In this document: piece after piece, positions 32,801 to 43,843 of the stretch
Layout: each line of letters starts with the position of its first letter
Numbering within the stretch: the first letter of the stretch is position 1
NCBI GenBank assembly: GCA_902651635.1
Contig: CACRSC010000014.1
Coordinates: forward strand, 98,755-162,754
Length of the DNA: 64,000 nucleotides
Source: Mastigamoeba balamuthi
Taxonomy: Eukaryota; Evosea; Mastigamoebida; Mastigamoebidae
Direction: 5' to 3'
Made by a program: the position numbers and the translations under genes
Notes under the pieces: generated by a model
Told to the model about the DNA's origin: nothing
Database searches by the model: none
What the model saw: only the letters and a program-made list of their open reading frames with translations

Positions 32801-35800
32801 TCAGCAGCAGCCTGCCGTCTGCCGACCACTTGATGCTGTTGACCTGCTTGGCGTGCGCGACAATGCTCGACGTCTGCGACCAGTCCGCGACGCGCCAGAC
32901 CAGAACCTTGCCCGCGCTGGCCGTCCCGAGCAGGGTGCCGTCGGGGCTGAAGGAGGCGGCAAGCACGGGGGCGTCGTGGTCGAGCACCTGGACAGCCTCG
33001 TGCGTCGCCACAGACCACACCCTCGCCGTCTTGTCGGCGCACGCGCTGCAGACGAGCTCGCCGTCAGGCGAGAACGCCACCTTGTTCACCGCCTGCTTGT
33101 GCTGCAGCTTGGCAACCTCCACTCCGGTAGTCGAGTTCCACAGCTGCCCCGACGCGAGTGCGAGCCCAGCGATGACCGCAGAGTGAATAGGAGCAGCGGA
33201 CGCGCATATACGAATTCAACAGGTGAGAGAGTTGAGGGAAGAGAGAACACGAAGGAGACGACCACGAGACAGAGAGAGACAACGAATGGAGACTGAAACG
33301 GAGAGCTGGTCTGCGAACCCTGACACTGCGATCCGAGGAGGCCGAGGCGATGAGCTTGCCGTCGGGCGAGAAGCACGCGCTCAGCACGGGACCGCGGTGC
33401 CCGCGCACGGTAAGCTTCTCCTGTCCCGTCCTCGTGTCGAACACGTGCACCGTCGCGTCGTCCGACGCCGAGAGCGCCAGCGTGGCGTCGGACGGGCACA
33501 CGTGGCAGGCCCTGCACGGCAGCGCGTGCCCCACGAACGTCAGCACGCACGCACTGTTGCTCCGGGGCTTGTTGACCCACTCGACCCACGGCCTCTTCTC
33601 CGCGCCGCGCGCCCAGCGCTCCCGGGCGGCCGCCGACGCCGCGCTGTTGGCCGGCAGGTTCGCCGCTAGGCAGAACGTCTCGTGCGGCTTCTTGGCGACG
33701 ACGTGCACGCGCATCTGCAGGAACTCCTGGAAGTCGTGAACGCGCGCCGCGAGCGCAGGGAACCGCGCGCGGAAGTCGTCCGAGAGCCCACCGTCGCTCT
33801 CGCCCGCCGCGAGGCTCTCGCCCGAGGCGCGCAGGTAGTCGGCGACGAGCTCGTACGACGTGCCGCTGCGGCAGCGCGCCTCGACAAAGGCCAGGTCGCA
33901 GAGGGTCTTCGCGAGCTCCTGCCACATGCGGCCCATCGTCTGGTGGTATGGCAGCTCCCCGGCAGCCCTCACGTCGCCGGCGGCCCACGCACCGTCGTGC
34001 CGCGGGTCCGCGCGCGAGAGGAAGAGCTCCGCGAGCCTGCGGTGTGCCCGCAGCAGCGTGTCGCCGGAGAGATAGCGCCCGTCGACGGCGAACGCGAGCT
34101 GCTGGTGGAAGAAGTTGAGCACGCCGTCGCCGCCCGCGCCCACGGGGCTGAGGTACGCGCGCAGGCTGCGGTAGAGGCGCGCCCAGACGCTCTGCGAGAG
34201 CGGCTGGCGCAGGCCGGGCCCTCGAGGCGGGGTCTGCATCTGCGCAGCGTAGCCCAGCAGCTCGAGCATCTCCGCCTCGAAGAGGCCGCCGCGCGAGCAG
34301 CGTACGAGCGAGAGCGCGTTGCGCACGGCCTCCTCGCCGTGGTCCTTCTCGAGCCGCTCGAGCACCGCGCGGAAGAGCCCCGCGACGGTGCCCGGCAGCC
34401 CGCGGATGAACTCGCCGACGCGCTCGTAGACTCCGAAGACGCGCAGCTCCTCGCAGGCGACAACGAGGTAGAGCGGGCGCTGCGCGTCGGGCTTGGCGAG
34501 CAGCTCGCTCGTCTGGCGCTCGTCGAGCTGCTTGCGGTACTCCCAGAGCGTCTTGCGCACAATCTCGCGCTGCTCGTCGGGCGCCAGCGGGCCGACGGCG
34601 ACCTCGGGGGCCTCGCGCCTGCGCAGCACGTCGAGACAGCGCCCGGGAAGCGTGCTGACGACGACATCGACGTTGGCCGCCGTCTCGAGCGGCAGCCACT
34701 CGAGGCCCAGGGCGCCGTAGGCGTCGTCGAGCTGGTTGAGCGCGTCGACGACTATCAGCAGGCGCCCCTTCCACTCCCTCGCGCGCTCCAGCACCAGCCG
34801 CGCGAACAGCGCCTTGAGCTCACTGTAGCCCAGCGGCACCTCCTCGCCCGCGGCGCCCATGGCCCGCAGCGTCTCGCCGCAGAGGCGGGCCAGCAGCCTA
34901 CGGATGTCCGTGCTGCCCGGCGCGGCTCCCACGAAGTGCGCGACGACGTTCCGGCCCTCGCGCTGCTCGCGCTGCTGCGCCGAGCGGCAGAACGCGGCCA
35001 TCAGCGACGTCTTGCCGCCGCCGGGCTCGCCGACGACGACGGTGGGGCGGCACGACGACGCGTGCGACGAGAGCTCGTCGAGGAGCGCCTGGCGGCCGAC
35101 GAACCCGCGCGAGTGCGACTCGATGAAGTCGTCGTGCTCAGCGCGGGCCGCCAGCAGCGGGTCCGCGGCCGCCGCTGCGTCGTCGGGCGCGGGGAAGACG
35201 GCGAGGATGCGCGACCAGAGGAACTCGAGCACGTGCTGGCCGAACGCCTCGAGCCCCCCGAGCATCGGCTTGCCGTCGACGACGCCCCGCCAGCCGCACA
35301 GATAGCCGTCGAACAGCGCCACCTTGCTCGCAGACCTGCACGCGGGGGAGAGAAGGCGGTGGTCAGCGGGCGGTGGGCCTGCGCTCGCGAGAGGGGCGGG
35401 GGCTGACGCTCGGATCTGGCGCTTGAGGTCGTCGAGCTGGCGCTGGCAGTGGGGGCTCTCGCAGGCAAAGTCGCGGGCCACGTCCGGGGGCACGTTCTGC
35501 ATGAACGTGGGATCGCGCAGGTAGATGGCCGCGTGGGCCTTGGCCGGGTCGTTGAGCGCCCCGTGCATGATCTCGAGGTGCGTGATCGAGTACCCCTCTG
35601 CGATCCCAACCCCAAATTCAATTGCCTTACGTCAGCATGATCCCGACACGGAAAAAGCAACCGACACGTCCCCCGACACGTCACACTGCGCGGCTTCCGG
35701 AAAAGCGACGGAAAAGCGGCCACATCATCGCCACGGAATAATAAACCGGAACGCCGGAAAACTCAGGGGGCCGGGGGAGTGGGGCAGAGATAGGAGGCGA

Positions 35801-36224
35801 CGCAACTGGGCAGGGCGCGGACCCAGTCGTAGGCGGGGCCGTCGGGGACGTCGTAGGCGGCGGGGGTCCAGCCGTAGCGCTCGCCGAGCATGCCGACGAA
35901 GAAGGGCCTGCAGCTGTCGACCTCGGCGAGGCAGAGCTCGAGCGCCTGCTGCGTGTTCTCCTCGGTGACGCCCCACCGCAGGTCCACCGGCGTCACGCGC
36001 ACCCGCAGCCGGGCGCAGCGCTCCTGCAGCTCGGGGAACACGCAGCGCGTCAGGTGGTCGCGCTCGCCGTGGAAGTCTGCGCGTGGCACCAGCAGAGCAG
36101 AGCAGAGAGCTGAGTTGACGCGGTACTCTCGCAAAGGGGGGGGAGGCAGGAGGGAAGGCTGAGGGGGCAACGGACCTTTGAACGTCGACGAGATGAAGAC
36201 GCGGGCGCTGCGCCACTTGGACAT
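29816..36224 (-). CDS. TEP1-like NACHT-WD40 protein
   Basis: STAND-class ATPase with a propeller, like TEP1, NWD1 and related scaffolds. Twelve exons join in phase to 1356 aa once the duplicated contig ends are merged. The N-terminal DUF4062-type domain has RVFISSTF-DFHGERDHL, LRWGVTEENTQQALE and VGMLGERYGWTP. The NTPase has the Walker A motif VVVGEPGGGKTSL and Walker B RLLIVVDALNQLDD. Winged-helix and helical regions follow (for example LNFFHQQLAFAVDGRYL). Eleven or more WD40 repeats start near 33540, such as LSASDDATVHVFD and LASGSRDSHVKLWD. Three introns have GC donors (gcacgt, gcacgc, gcgcgt). TEP1 in animals belongs to vaults and telomerase RNP; whether this protein does cannot be told. 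The gene converges with the GTPase gene, 134 bp apart. Confidence 0.85.
30679..33265. repeat. About 1.29-kb near-identical duplication around one N (allelic contig overlap)
   Basis: Copy A (30679-31978) and copy B (31980-33265) flank a single N at 31979 and carry the same WD40 exons and introns. They differ by a few substitutions (for example gagctcctgg versus gagcacctgg) and by CT-repeat length in an intron (about 31123 versus 32424). The junction falls mid-exon on one side and mid-intron on the other. This is best read as overlapping ends of two contigs, probably from different haplotypes, not as real extra WD40 repeats. Confidence 0.85.
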
Positions 36225-36590
36225 CGCTGGCTGGGCGCTCTGGCTCGTTCCGCTGTCCGGCCTCGACACACAGGGCGGCACAATTGAGTTGATCAGAAGG
36301 ACCACAGCTCTGTTGATTCTCCGTTGATTGCCAAGATATTCGGGGGGGGGGGGGATATGTGGCATAGGATTCCTAACTGGGGATGCGCGGAGACTGAAGC
36401 CCCTTGCTGAGCGCATCACACTCCTCTGTCTGCCAGAGCAGCAGCGGTTCACATCATTGGCTGGTTCTGTGCAGGGCCCAAGTGTGCTGCAAAATAGGCA
36501 ATCTCATGAGCAATCTGGACTGACCAAGGACACTGTCATCACGAATCTCAGCAACTCAGCAAGGCCATGCAGAGGAATGAGCATGGGCCT
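36225..36590. other. Intergenic boundary between TEP1-like gene and retroelement relic
   Basis: No gene is seen. Ccaagatattcgg at 36331 and ggatatgt at 36353, around a run of G, lie 105-135 bp before the TEP1-like start and match the ATATC promoter element. Base composition falls sharply after about 36360, marking the change from GC-rich host sequence to the AT-richer retroelement region. Confidence 0.4.
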
Positions 36591-38740
36591 GCCACTGCAG
36601 CAGCAGCTTACAGATGCAGGACACTGTGGTCGGTGAGATCGTGAATCTGCAAGCAGAGCAGATCTACATCATCGAGAAGTGGAACCTGGCCACAGAGCAA
36701 TGCAAGCACATTGCTGATGTGAGACTCACTACTTTCGCAGGCAGAAAGGACGACAATGTTCTATGTTGGCTTGCCACGTTGCATGAGTTCAGCATTAGCA
36801 TGTGCTGAAGTGAGCTGCAGACGATTTTGTGCATCATGGGCCAGCTGGGATGGAGCCCTGAACTGGTATCTAACACTGCCAGTGGGCGTGTCACTACATG
36901 CTTTCATGGCTTGCATGGTACTGAATTATGTGGGGCAGACTTCCAGCTGCAGCTGCAGGCACAGTGAAGAACATTCCACCAGGAGGCCAACGAGGACGTG
37001 CACACTATGGGGGACTGGCTGGCTTGGCTGGCCAGTCAGATTGGAGTACAAATGGATGCCTGAGAAGATTGACAGATTCTGTGAGGCATTTCATGATCGT
37101 GATGCATGTGAGCATACTGCTGGCCCAGGTGACCACGCTGAAGGCAGCCATTGAGGCAGCTGTGGCAAAGATGATGGCTAGGGCAGCAGCTACGGTAGTA
37201 CATGGGCCTGCCCCAGTCATAGGAATTACAGGTCCGCAGATCTCGGCTGTGGCCAGCACGATGCTGGCCAGGGGGGGGGAAGCACGAAGTATGGAACCCA
37301 GGTTGCCACAGAGAACAGGGCCTGTACGCACGCAGCTTTGCACCCCAGGAGGCAGGTATACTCATTCGCTGCCATGTGCATGGGAGTGTGCATGCACGGG
37401 CCCGTGACATTACTGTCCTGATGTGACATGCAACAGATGTGATAAGAGGGGTCACATGAGCTTTGTGTGCCAGTCACAGCATCAGGACGGAGTTCAGCAG
37501 TCACCTACAGGTCGCTGCTTCTGGTCTTCACGACCTGGGCATCACTGGCATGACTGCCCGACACTGGGCAGACAGGACAGCACTTTGAAGACATGCAGAG
37601 CCCCTGGGCCTGGGCACGAACATGGGGATACAGCAGCAGTTGAAGAGGACGAGCTGGACTCAGCTGGGGAACAGAAGATGCCATGTGATTGTGAGAACAC
37701 TGCAAGTGTGAATGCCATTGAGTATCGTGACAGTACCACAAGGATGACTACATACAGTGTTCCCATGGGTACAGTTCTGATCAACAAGGAGCATGTGGTC
37801 GTTACTGTGATTGACTCATGCTCTACTGAGACCATCTGCAGTGAGGATGGCCACCAGAATGGGACCACTGGGCCAGTGCGATTGCCAGATCATCAGAGTG
37901 AACAACGAGTCAATTGGGGAGATCTGCGGCCAGGAAGACATGTCTATCACACTGGCAGGTGAGTGCAGGGTCATTTCAGTTATGGTGGTATTCAACTTCA
38001 GGTACGATCTGTTGCTTGGCTTGACAATGCTGGTTCTGATCAATGCAAATATTGGCTGGGACGCCAGTGTGGTACACACTCACCATGTGCAGTTGACTCC
38101 CATCACCTTCATGAGTGGGCGAGCCACCAAGAGGGTGTTTGTGGTGACAGCCCTGCAGGAAGTGCACGTACCTGCCAGGGCCACAGCCAATATCCCAGTG
38201 CAGAGTGAGGGTCGTGTTGGTACTCTAGCGATTATTGAGGTCATTGGAGGCGAGACCACTGACAGAGTGAATACACAGACCCTCAACCAGTTCATGAACA
38301 ACTCGCCCAGCTCTTCCCTGAGACAGCACACAATGGCGAATGTTGTTAACACAGGTCCGTGGCCAATGGCCATCTCCGAGGAGGAGTTTCTTGGAGTGGC
38401 CTATGCAGTGGATATGATGGTTCTGAAGGGAGCCAAGGCACTAATACAGGAACGTATCAGACCAATAGGACGGGGACATGCTGTGCTGACGGGCCTGTGG
38501 ACAGCAACAGTGATATTCTGATTGTCTCTACACACGAGAGCCTGAACACAGCAGGAGTGGTACTAATACAGCAGATGATCATCAACTATGGAGAATGGTT
38601 CATCAAGGAACTGCCTAAGGAAGGGCTGTGTGGGCTGGCTGAGCACTCTATCAAGCTGTCATCAGAGGTGCTCATCAAGATACATGGACGGCATACAAAT
38701 GCAGCAGGCGTGCATTTATTTCGCATGGTTCTATGATTAT
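36590..38740 (+). mobile_element. Decayed LTR-retrotransposon gag-protease fragment
   Basis: An AT-richer island with disrupted frames. A CCHC zinc knuckle (CNRCDKRGHMSFVC, from about 37423) follows a gag-like stretch (ALNWYLTLPVG, about 36850). A retropepsin-like segment follows: VVVTVIDSCSTETICS, where DSCST stands for the usual DTGST, then a frameshift to FNFRYDLLLGLTML. Then PARATANIPVQ, typical of the Ty3/gypsy linker before reverse transcriptase, is readable up to 38737. No reverse transcriptase, RNase H or integrase, and no clear LTRs, are seen. The coding parts are split over at least three frames with stops, so the copy is dead. The assignment to Ty3/gypsy is an inference from motif order. 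Confidence 0.65.
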
Positions 38741-38884
38741 TAACTCCTTTTTTCTGATTAAAGTGTTGAAAAGAGTAAGAGTAAAGCAGGCAGTTTCTTT
38801 GTTATTGTTTAGTATATCATTTGTTTTCGAATCCGTGTATTTCTTTCTTTTATGATCTCATTCAATGTGACTTATGTCCTTCTC

Positions 38885-40310
38885 TTACGAGATAAGTTGC
38901 TTCCACACAGATTCTGTGCAGGGCTCCTGAGGTTGAGCAATGTGAATGCGGTTCTCATTGTGTGCACTTTGTACAGATGTTTGAAAGAGAAAGAGAGGAA
39001 TGTTCTCTTGCTCATATGATACTAACTCGGAATGAAGAGCATCTCTAGAAGATCTCTGATTGGAGTGTCTGTATGCAATATACTTTTCATAGAGTGTATC
39101 ATTTCTGTTAAGAATCTGAGGACTGAATGTGAGAAAGTGAAGTAAGAAGAGCAACTTGCATCAACGAAATTTGCAAGTTCTTGTATCGAATCAAAATCAG
39201 TGACCTTGATGATTGAGTGGTTGGTCGGGGCGTATTTGTCAATATTTGGTGCCCCTAGTACTATTGGCACTGAGCCCATTTCAAGTGCCCTCCAAAATTT
39301 CTCCGACACTGCGAACAGTCTCATACAGAATCCTGAATGAGATTCCATACCATAATCTGGACACTCGCTGTTCTCGAATGCTAGATAGAATTTATACTGA
39401 TGGACCACCTCTGGCAATGGAATCCTCACAGTCCTGTTCCTGATCTCCCCTGGCACAGTTCTTGAGAGATGATACGCAGGGTGCTGCTCAAGCGTACTCG
39501 TTGGCCACTCGGCGTTGTGAAGGCATCTCCCAATGCTGTCGACCTTGATGTGCTTCATAAGGGCCCTGATGAGCTTCTCTCTGTGGTTTGATGCATGGCA
39601 GTTATTTGCTGCCCACAGAATTGGAGCACTGCCAGAAAGAGAGTGTGAGAGAGATAATTGAGTTCGCATGCTGGCCCCTGCACAAGCGAGGCCGCACCTC
39701 CTCCTCTTGAGCCTCGTGGGGAGGGCAGGCGACGTGATGCTGGCGATGTCGCGGGGCAGGTATGGCCTCCAGCCGTCGCTCTCCCACTCGTAGGTGCTCG
39801 TGAAGTTGAAGAGCCTCGTCGCGTTGCCCGTCCTGTCGAAGTGCGGGGCGTCGCTGGCGGGCGACTCCTTGCTCATGAGCACCCACGGCTGCGCGGCTCT
39901 GCGGCCGGGCGCCTCGCCTGCCCGGAACTCCCTGGCGTGGAAGACGACGGCGTCGGCCCGCCCCAGCGCCGAGCGGTCCGACGTGAGCGCCCACGAGACC
40001 CCGCCTCTACAGCTGCCCCTCTGCTCGGGCACCGTCCACCCGTACCACTTCGTCCACATGAGGAGGAGCACCTGCCTGCCATCTGTTGGCTCGCTGCTGC
40101 CCCTGCTGGCGTTGTGACTGGGGCGGTCGCTGGAGACGGGGCCCGAGACAGAGGCAGGCAGAGCGGGCAGTGCGAGCAGAGAGGGCAGCAGAGGGCCCGG
40201 CAGCAGCGAGTGGGCGAGGACCACAGTCGCGAGCACCGCGCACGAGAGAGCGGCCACGGCGAGCGAGAAGGCGTGGCGTGGGCCGAGGGTGCTCAGTGGG
40301 GCCAGACAAC
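38885..40310 (-). CDS. Alpha-1,3-fucosyltransferase-like (GT10) type II membrane protein
   Basis: Golgi enzyme moving fucose from GDP-fucose to N-acetylglucosamine-type acceptors. Exons run from about 40310 to 39698, then 39351-39628, 39166-39308 and 38885-39115, with three GT-AG introns joining in phase. A signal-anchor (LSCAVLATVVLAHSLLPG) and Ser-rich stem precede the catalytic part. GT10 landmarks are VLMSKESPASD, FNFTSTYEWESDGWRPY, ILWAANNCHASNHRE, YKFYLAFENSECPDY, VSEKFWRALEMGSVPIVLG and DFDSIQELANF-ILNRNDTLYEKY. The 5' end is unsure: no in-frame ATG is seen before the anchor, so a short upstream exon is likely. The catalytic exons are clearly less GC-rich than the first exon and than neighbours. 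Confidence 0.88.
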
Positions 40311-40574
40311 GAATGGCGGGCAGTATGGCGGGCGAGTGACGTTGCCAGCCCGCTGTGACGGCACGGGACCTGCCTGGTGACGTTGATCGCCCTGCAATGC
40401 CCGTTTGCTATCGCTGTGTCCGGAATTCCTGCCCGCAGCTCGTCGCGGGAGGGAGAGAGGGCTCCCCATTGCCGACGGCCGAGTGCTCGCCCCGGGCCTG
40501 CAGCTTCTCTGGGTCGATGGGAAGCTTACTGCAGATTCCCGCGATAGTGTCCACGGAAATCAAGCCAGCACAGG

Positions 40575-40590
40575 GCGATATCTCGTAGAT
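40575..40590 (+). promoter_or_regulatory. ATATC promoter element before guanylate kinase gene
   Basis: Gcgatatctcgtagat lies about 40-55 bp before the ATG at 40631. It matches the window's recurrent element. There is no other support. Confidence 0.35.
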
Positions 40591-40630
40591 CTGCTGCTAA
40601 AGATAGCATCACAGTGACGGAACCCCAGCC

Positions 40631-43278
40631 ATGTACGGAGGGGATATGGCCCTGCCCGCCCTGGCGGAGCTCGACTACGAGAAGCGCGTGGTGTTCCGCG
40701 ACGAGCGCGAGCGCCTGCGCGACTCGCACCGCTCGTATCTGCAGTCGCACCCGGAAATCAAGACGCTGCTCGCCGACTTCATCGCCGCAGCCACTGTGCT
40801 CCTCGCAGCCCTCCTGCCACTCGGTTTCTGCTCGGGCCTCGGCGCTGAAGCGAAACCGAACCAGGTCACGCAGCCGAGCGACGTGGTGACGTTCGCACGG
40901 GACTTTTTCTCGCCGTTCAGCAAGACGGAGCCGCTGCCCACGCCCCATCTCATGCCCATCGTCCTCATGGGCCCCAGCGGCGTCGGCAAGGGGACACGTC
41001 CGCCCCAGCCTCCTCCCGCCCCCTCGCTAGCCCCTCGAACGCGTCTGAACGCGTTTGGATGCGCTCGGTGACGCGCAGTGAAGGACAGGCTGGTGAAGGA
41101 GTACCCCGACGACTTCGGGTTCAGCGTGAGCCACACGACCAGGGGGCCGAGGCCCGGGGAGGTCAACGGCGTGGACTACAACTTCATCTCGCGGCAGGAG
41201 ATGGAGGAGATGGTCAAGCGCAACGAGTTCCTCGAGCACGCCAAGGTGCACACGAACATGTACGGCACGAGCTTCGCGGCCGTGCAGAAGATCGTCGACA
41301 GCGGCAAGATCTGCCTGCTGGACATCGACGTGCAGGGCGGGCTGCAGCTGCTCAGCAGCCCGATCAAGTGCGTGTTCGTCTTCGTCGAGCCGCCGACGAT
41401 ACCCGAGCTCGAGCGGAGGCTGCGCGAGCGCAAGACAGACACCGAGGACAGCATACAGACGCGGCTGGCCAACGCCAAGAAGGAGCTCGAGGCGTCGTAC
41501 AAGCCGGGGTTCGTGACGCACCGCATCGTCAACGACAACCTCGAGACGGCCTACAACGCGCTCAAGGGCATCGCGCTCAGGCAGGTCGAGCAGCGCCGCC
41601 AGCACATCGCAGCCGTCACCGGCGTCCCTGCCGCCCCGCTCGTCAGGCCACCTCTGGCCGGCCCCGCGTCGTCCGTGCGCAAAGAGGCCCCCAGGTCTGT
41701 GCCCGCGCCCCCGCCCGTGCCGGTGCCGGTGCAGGAGAAGGAGGTCCTCCCCCCAGCCCCGCCTGCAGAGCCACCGAAGCCCCAGACGCCAGCGAAACCC
41801 CAGACGCCCCAGACGCCAGCGAAGCCCCAGACGCCGCCACCGCAGGCGGCAGAGGAGCCCCCGAAGGCACCAGAGGAGGCCCCGCAGGCCGAGGAGCCCC
41901 CGCAGGCACCAGAGGAGGCCCCGCAGGGAGAGGAGCAGCCGCTGAGGATCAACGAGTCGGACTGGTTCAAGTTCCTGACTGGAGGGAGCGAGCAGTCGTT
42001 CAACAGAGCTGCCTTCACGATGTGCCAGGACACTCTCCCACGTGCGAGCCACCCTGCAGACCCTCTCTCTCCTCCCCTGTTCTCTCTTCCCTTCCCTGCA
42101 CTTACTGGGCAGTACAGACTTGCCGGGGTACATGCTCCAGCTGCGCAACACGACAAATGGGACCCTCTGGGCCGCTGGGAAGTTCAGTGTCCTCAGCCTG
42201 GCCGACCTCGAGGGCATCGCGGAGAAGCTGGGAGGCGACGGCCCATCGCGTGGCCCATGCGAGATCGAGTTCCTCACGGGCATCGGATGGGTACACCGCT
42301 CATCGCCGTGTGCTGGAGCTGCTTCCCCAGCTCACTCGGACCCCAGGAGGCGCTGGACAAGAACCTGAGTGTCGCTGCGCAGCAGGCGTCACCCGCCAAC
42401 GCCCTGGCGGTCTTCCAGGCCGCCTCCAACTTCAACGCCGTCGAGTCGCCTGACGATTCTCTCCCACCAGACTCGCCCGAGTTCACAGAGAACTGTGCGA
42501 TACGCGCACCCCGCGACTGGGAGGCCTGCGGACTCACGGGCATTCAGACGTGTGGGACAGGACCCAGGGCCCGGCAGCGAGCGTGGGGGCAGGCGCCGCG
42601 GCCATCGCGCGCGTGCACGCGGCGTTCTTCGACCCGGCGACGCCCCCGGACGAGTGGAGGCAGACGCAGGACCGCCAGGTCGAGCTGCTGGGCCAGGTCA
42701 AGGAGTACTTCACCGTCAACAACGGCTACGTGACTATGACGGGCGCCGAGAAGCCGCTGCCGACGGACGAGGCGGAGTTGCGCGAGCTGCTGAGGAAGGT
42801 CCGCATCGCGCTGCACAGCGAGGCGCAGGTGACGTTCAGCAGCGAGAACGGCGACACGATCGTCGTCAGAAACGGCCACAAGATCGACCAGGTCTTCTGC
42901 GCGGCCATCAACATCGGGCAGGGCGAGTCGGGCGAGAAGAACGCGCAGCTGCCCGACTGCGCCGAGCGCATACGGTTCGTGCTCAACGCGGCGTACGAGG
43001 GCACGTACCTCGCGGCGCTGGCCAACGGCCGCAAGACGGTCTACCTCACGCTCATCGGCGGCGGAGTGTTCGGCAACCCGATCAAGGACATCTCCGACGC
43101 CATCGTCAGCGCGCACCTGAGGTGGTCGGGGCACCCGGCCAGCAGGCTCGAGTCGGTCAAGGTGGCCATGTGGAGCCGCCCGGCGCCGCCGGAGCTCGTC
43201 GAGGAGCTCAAGGCCAAGGGCGTCCCTGTGCGCGTGACGACGTTCGAGGGGTCCGAGCGCGTGTCAGCCCTCATGTGA
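40631..43278 (+). CDS. Guanylate kinase fused to macro-like 'DRTQGP' domain
   Basis: Six exons (40631-40795, 40865-40997, 41079-42021, 42113-42290, 42347-42494, 42548-43278) join in phase to 765 aa. Residues 1-75 are helical and resemble an RIIa-like dimerisation fold (LADFIAA, SDVVTFARDFF). The guanylate kinase domain follows: VLMGPSGVGKGTLKDRLV (P-loop), SVSHTTRGPRPGEVNGVDY (GMP binding) and LLDIDVQGGLQLL; it appears catalytically complete. A Pro/Glu/Gln-rich linker leads to a second domain with LAVFQAASNFNAVE, YVWDRTQGPAAS and VYLTLIGGGVFGNPI. I know this combination from uncharacterised protist proteins; GGGxFGNP recalls macro domains, which bind ADP-ribose. Function of the fusion is unknown. 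All five introns have GT donors. Confidence 0.8.
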
Positions 43279-43792
43279 GCCACTGCCAGGACAGAGGGCA
43301 GGCAGCCAGGCGGTGTAACTGGTGTCAATTGCCCACCGTGTACAAGTGTGCTGCAAACCAGTCAATCAGTGGTCCTCGGCGTTGCTTCTATGCAACGCTC
43401 CCGTCTCCGCTGCCTCTGCATGTTGCCCTGGCCACGGCACCACCGGCTGCCCCTTTTTGTAGCCGGCAGGCAAGCCACACGCGGCAGGGCAGCCAGGCTG
43501 TTGACGAGCCACAGCCAAACGTGCACCACAGTGGTAGCCCACCACGCAGCACTGTCGATCGAGGCCTAAAACAGCAGCTGAGGACTGCTGCCCGTGTAGC
43601 GGCCGATGACCTGCGATAAAGAACGGTGGCAGCACTGATGAGACTGGGGGGTACAGCACCCCGCTGGCCACCTCGGGCCAGGTTCCGTGCACGACGAATA
43701 GTCTTAGTCTGTCCACCCGTTGTTGGTAGCTTCCAGAATTACTGTGGCGTGACGTGTGAATAACGTAATAAAAACTCGGGTAAAGTGGCAAA
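43279..43792. other. Intergenic, convergent genes
   Basis: Between the stop codons of the guanylate kinase fusion (plus) and the acidic protein (minus), I see no gene, RNA or repeat family. An AATAAA at 43767-43772 could be a polyadenylation signal for the plus-strand gene but is almost 490 nt from its stop. Confidence 0.4.
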
Positions 43793-43812
43793 TCAGTCGA
43801 TGATCATGGCGT

Positions 43813-43843
<31 letters not shown>

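Noticed and set aside
30679-33265. Genuine doubling of WD40 repeats in the TEP1-like gene
   Set aside because: A single N sits between the copies, both include the same introns, and the differences look allelic; contig overlap explains it better.
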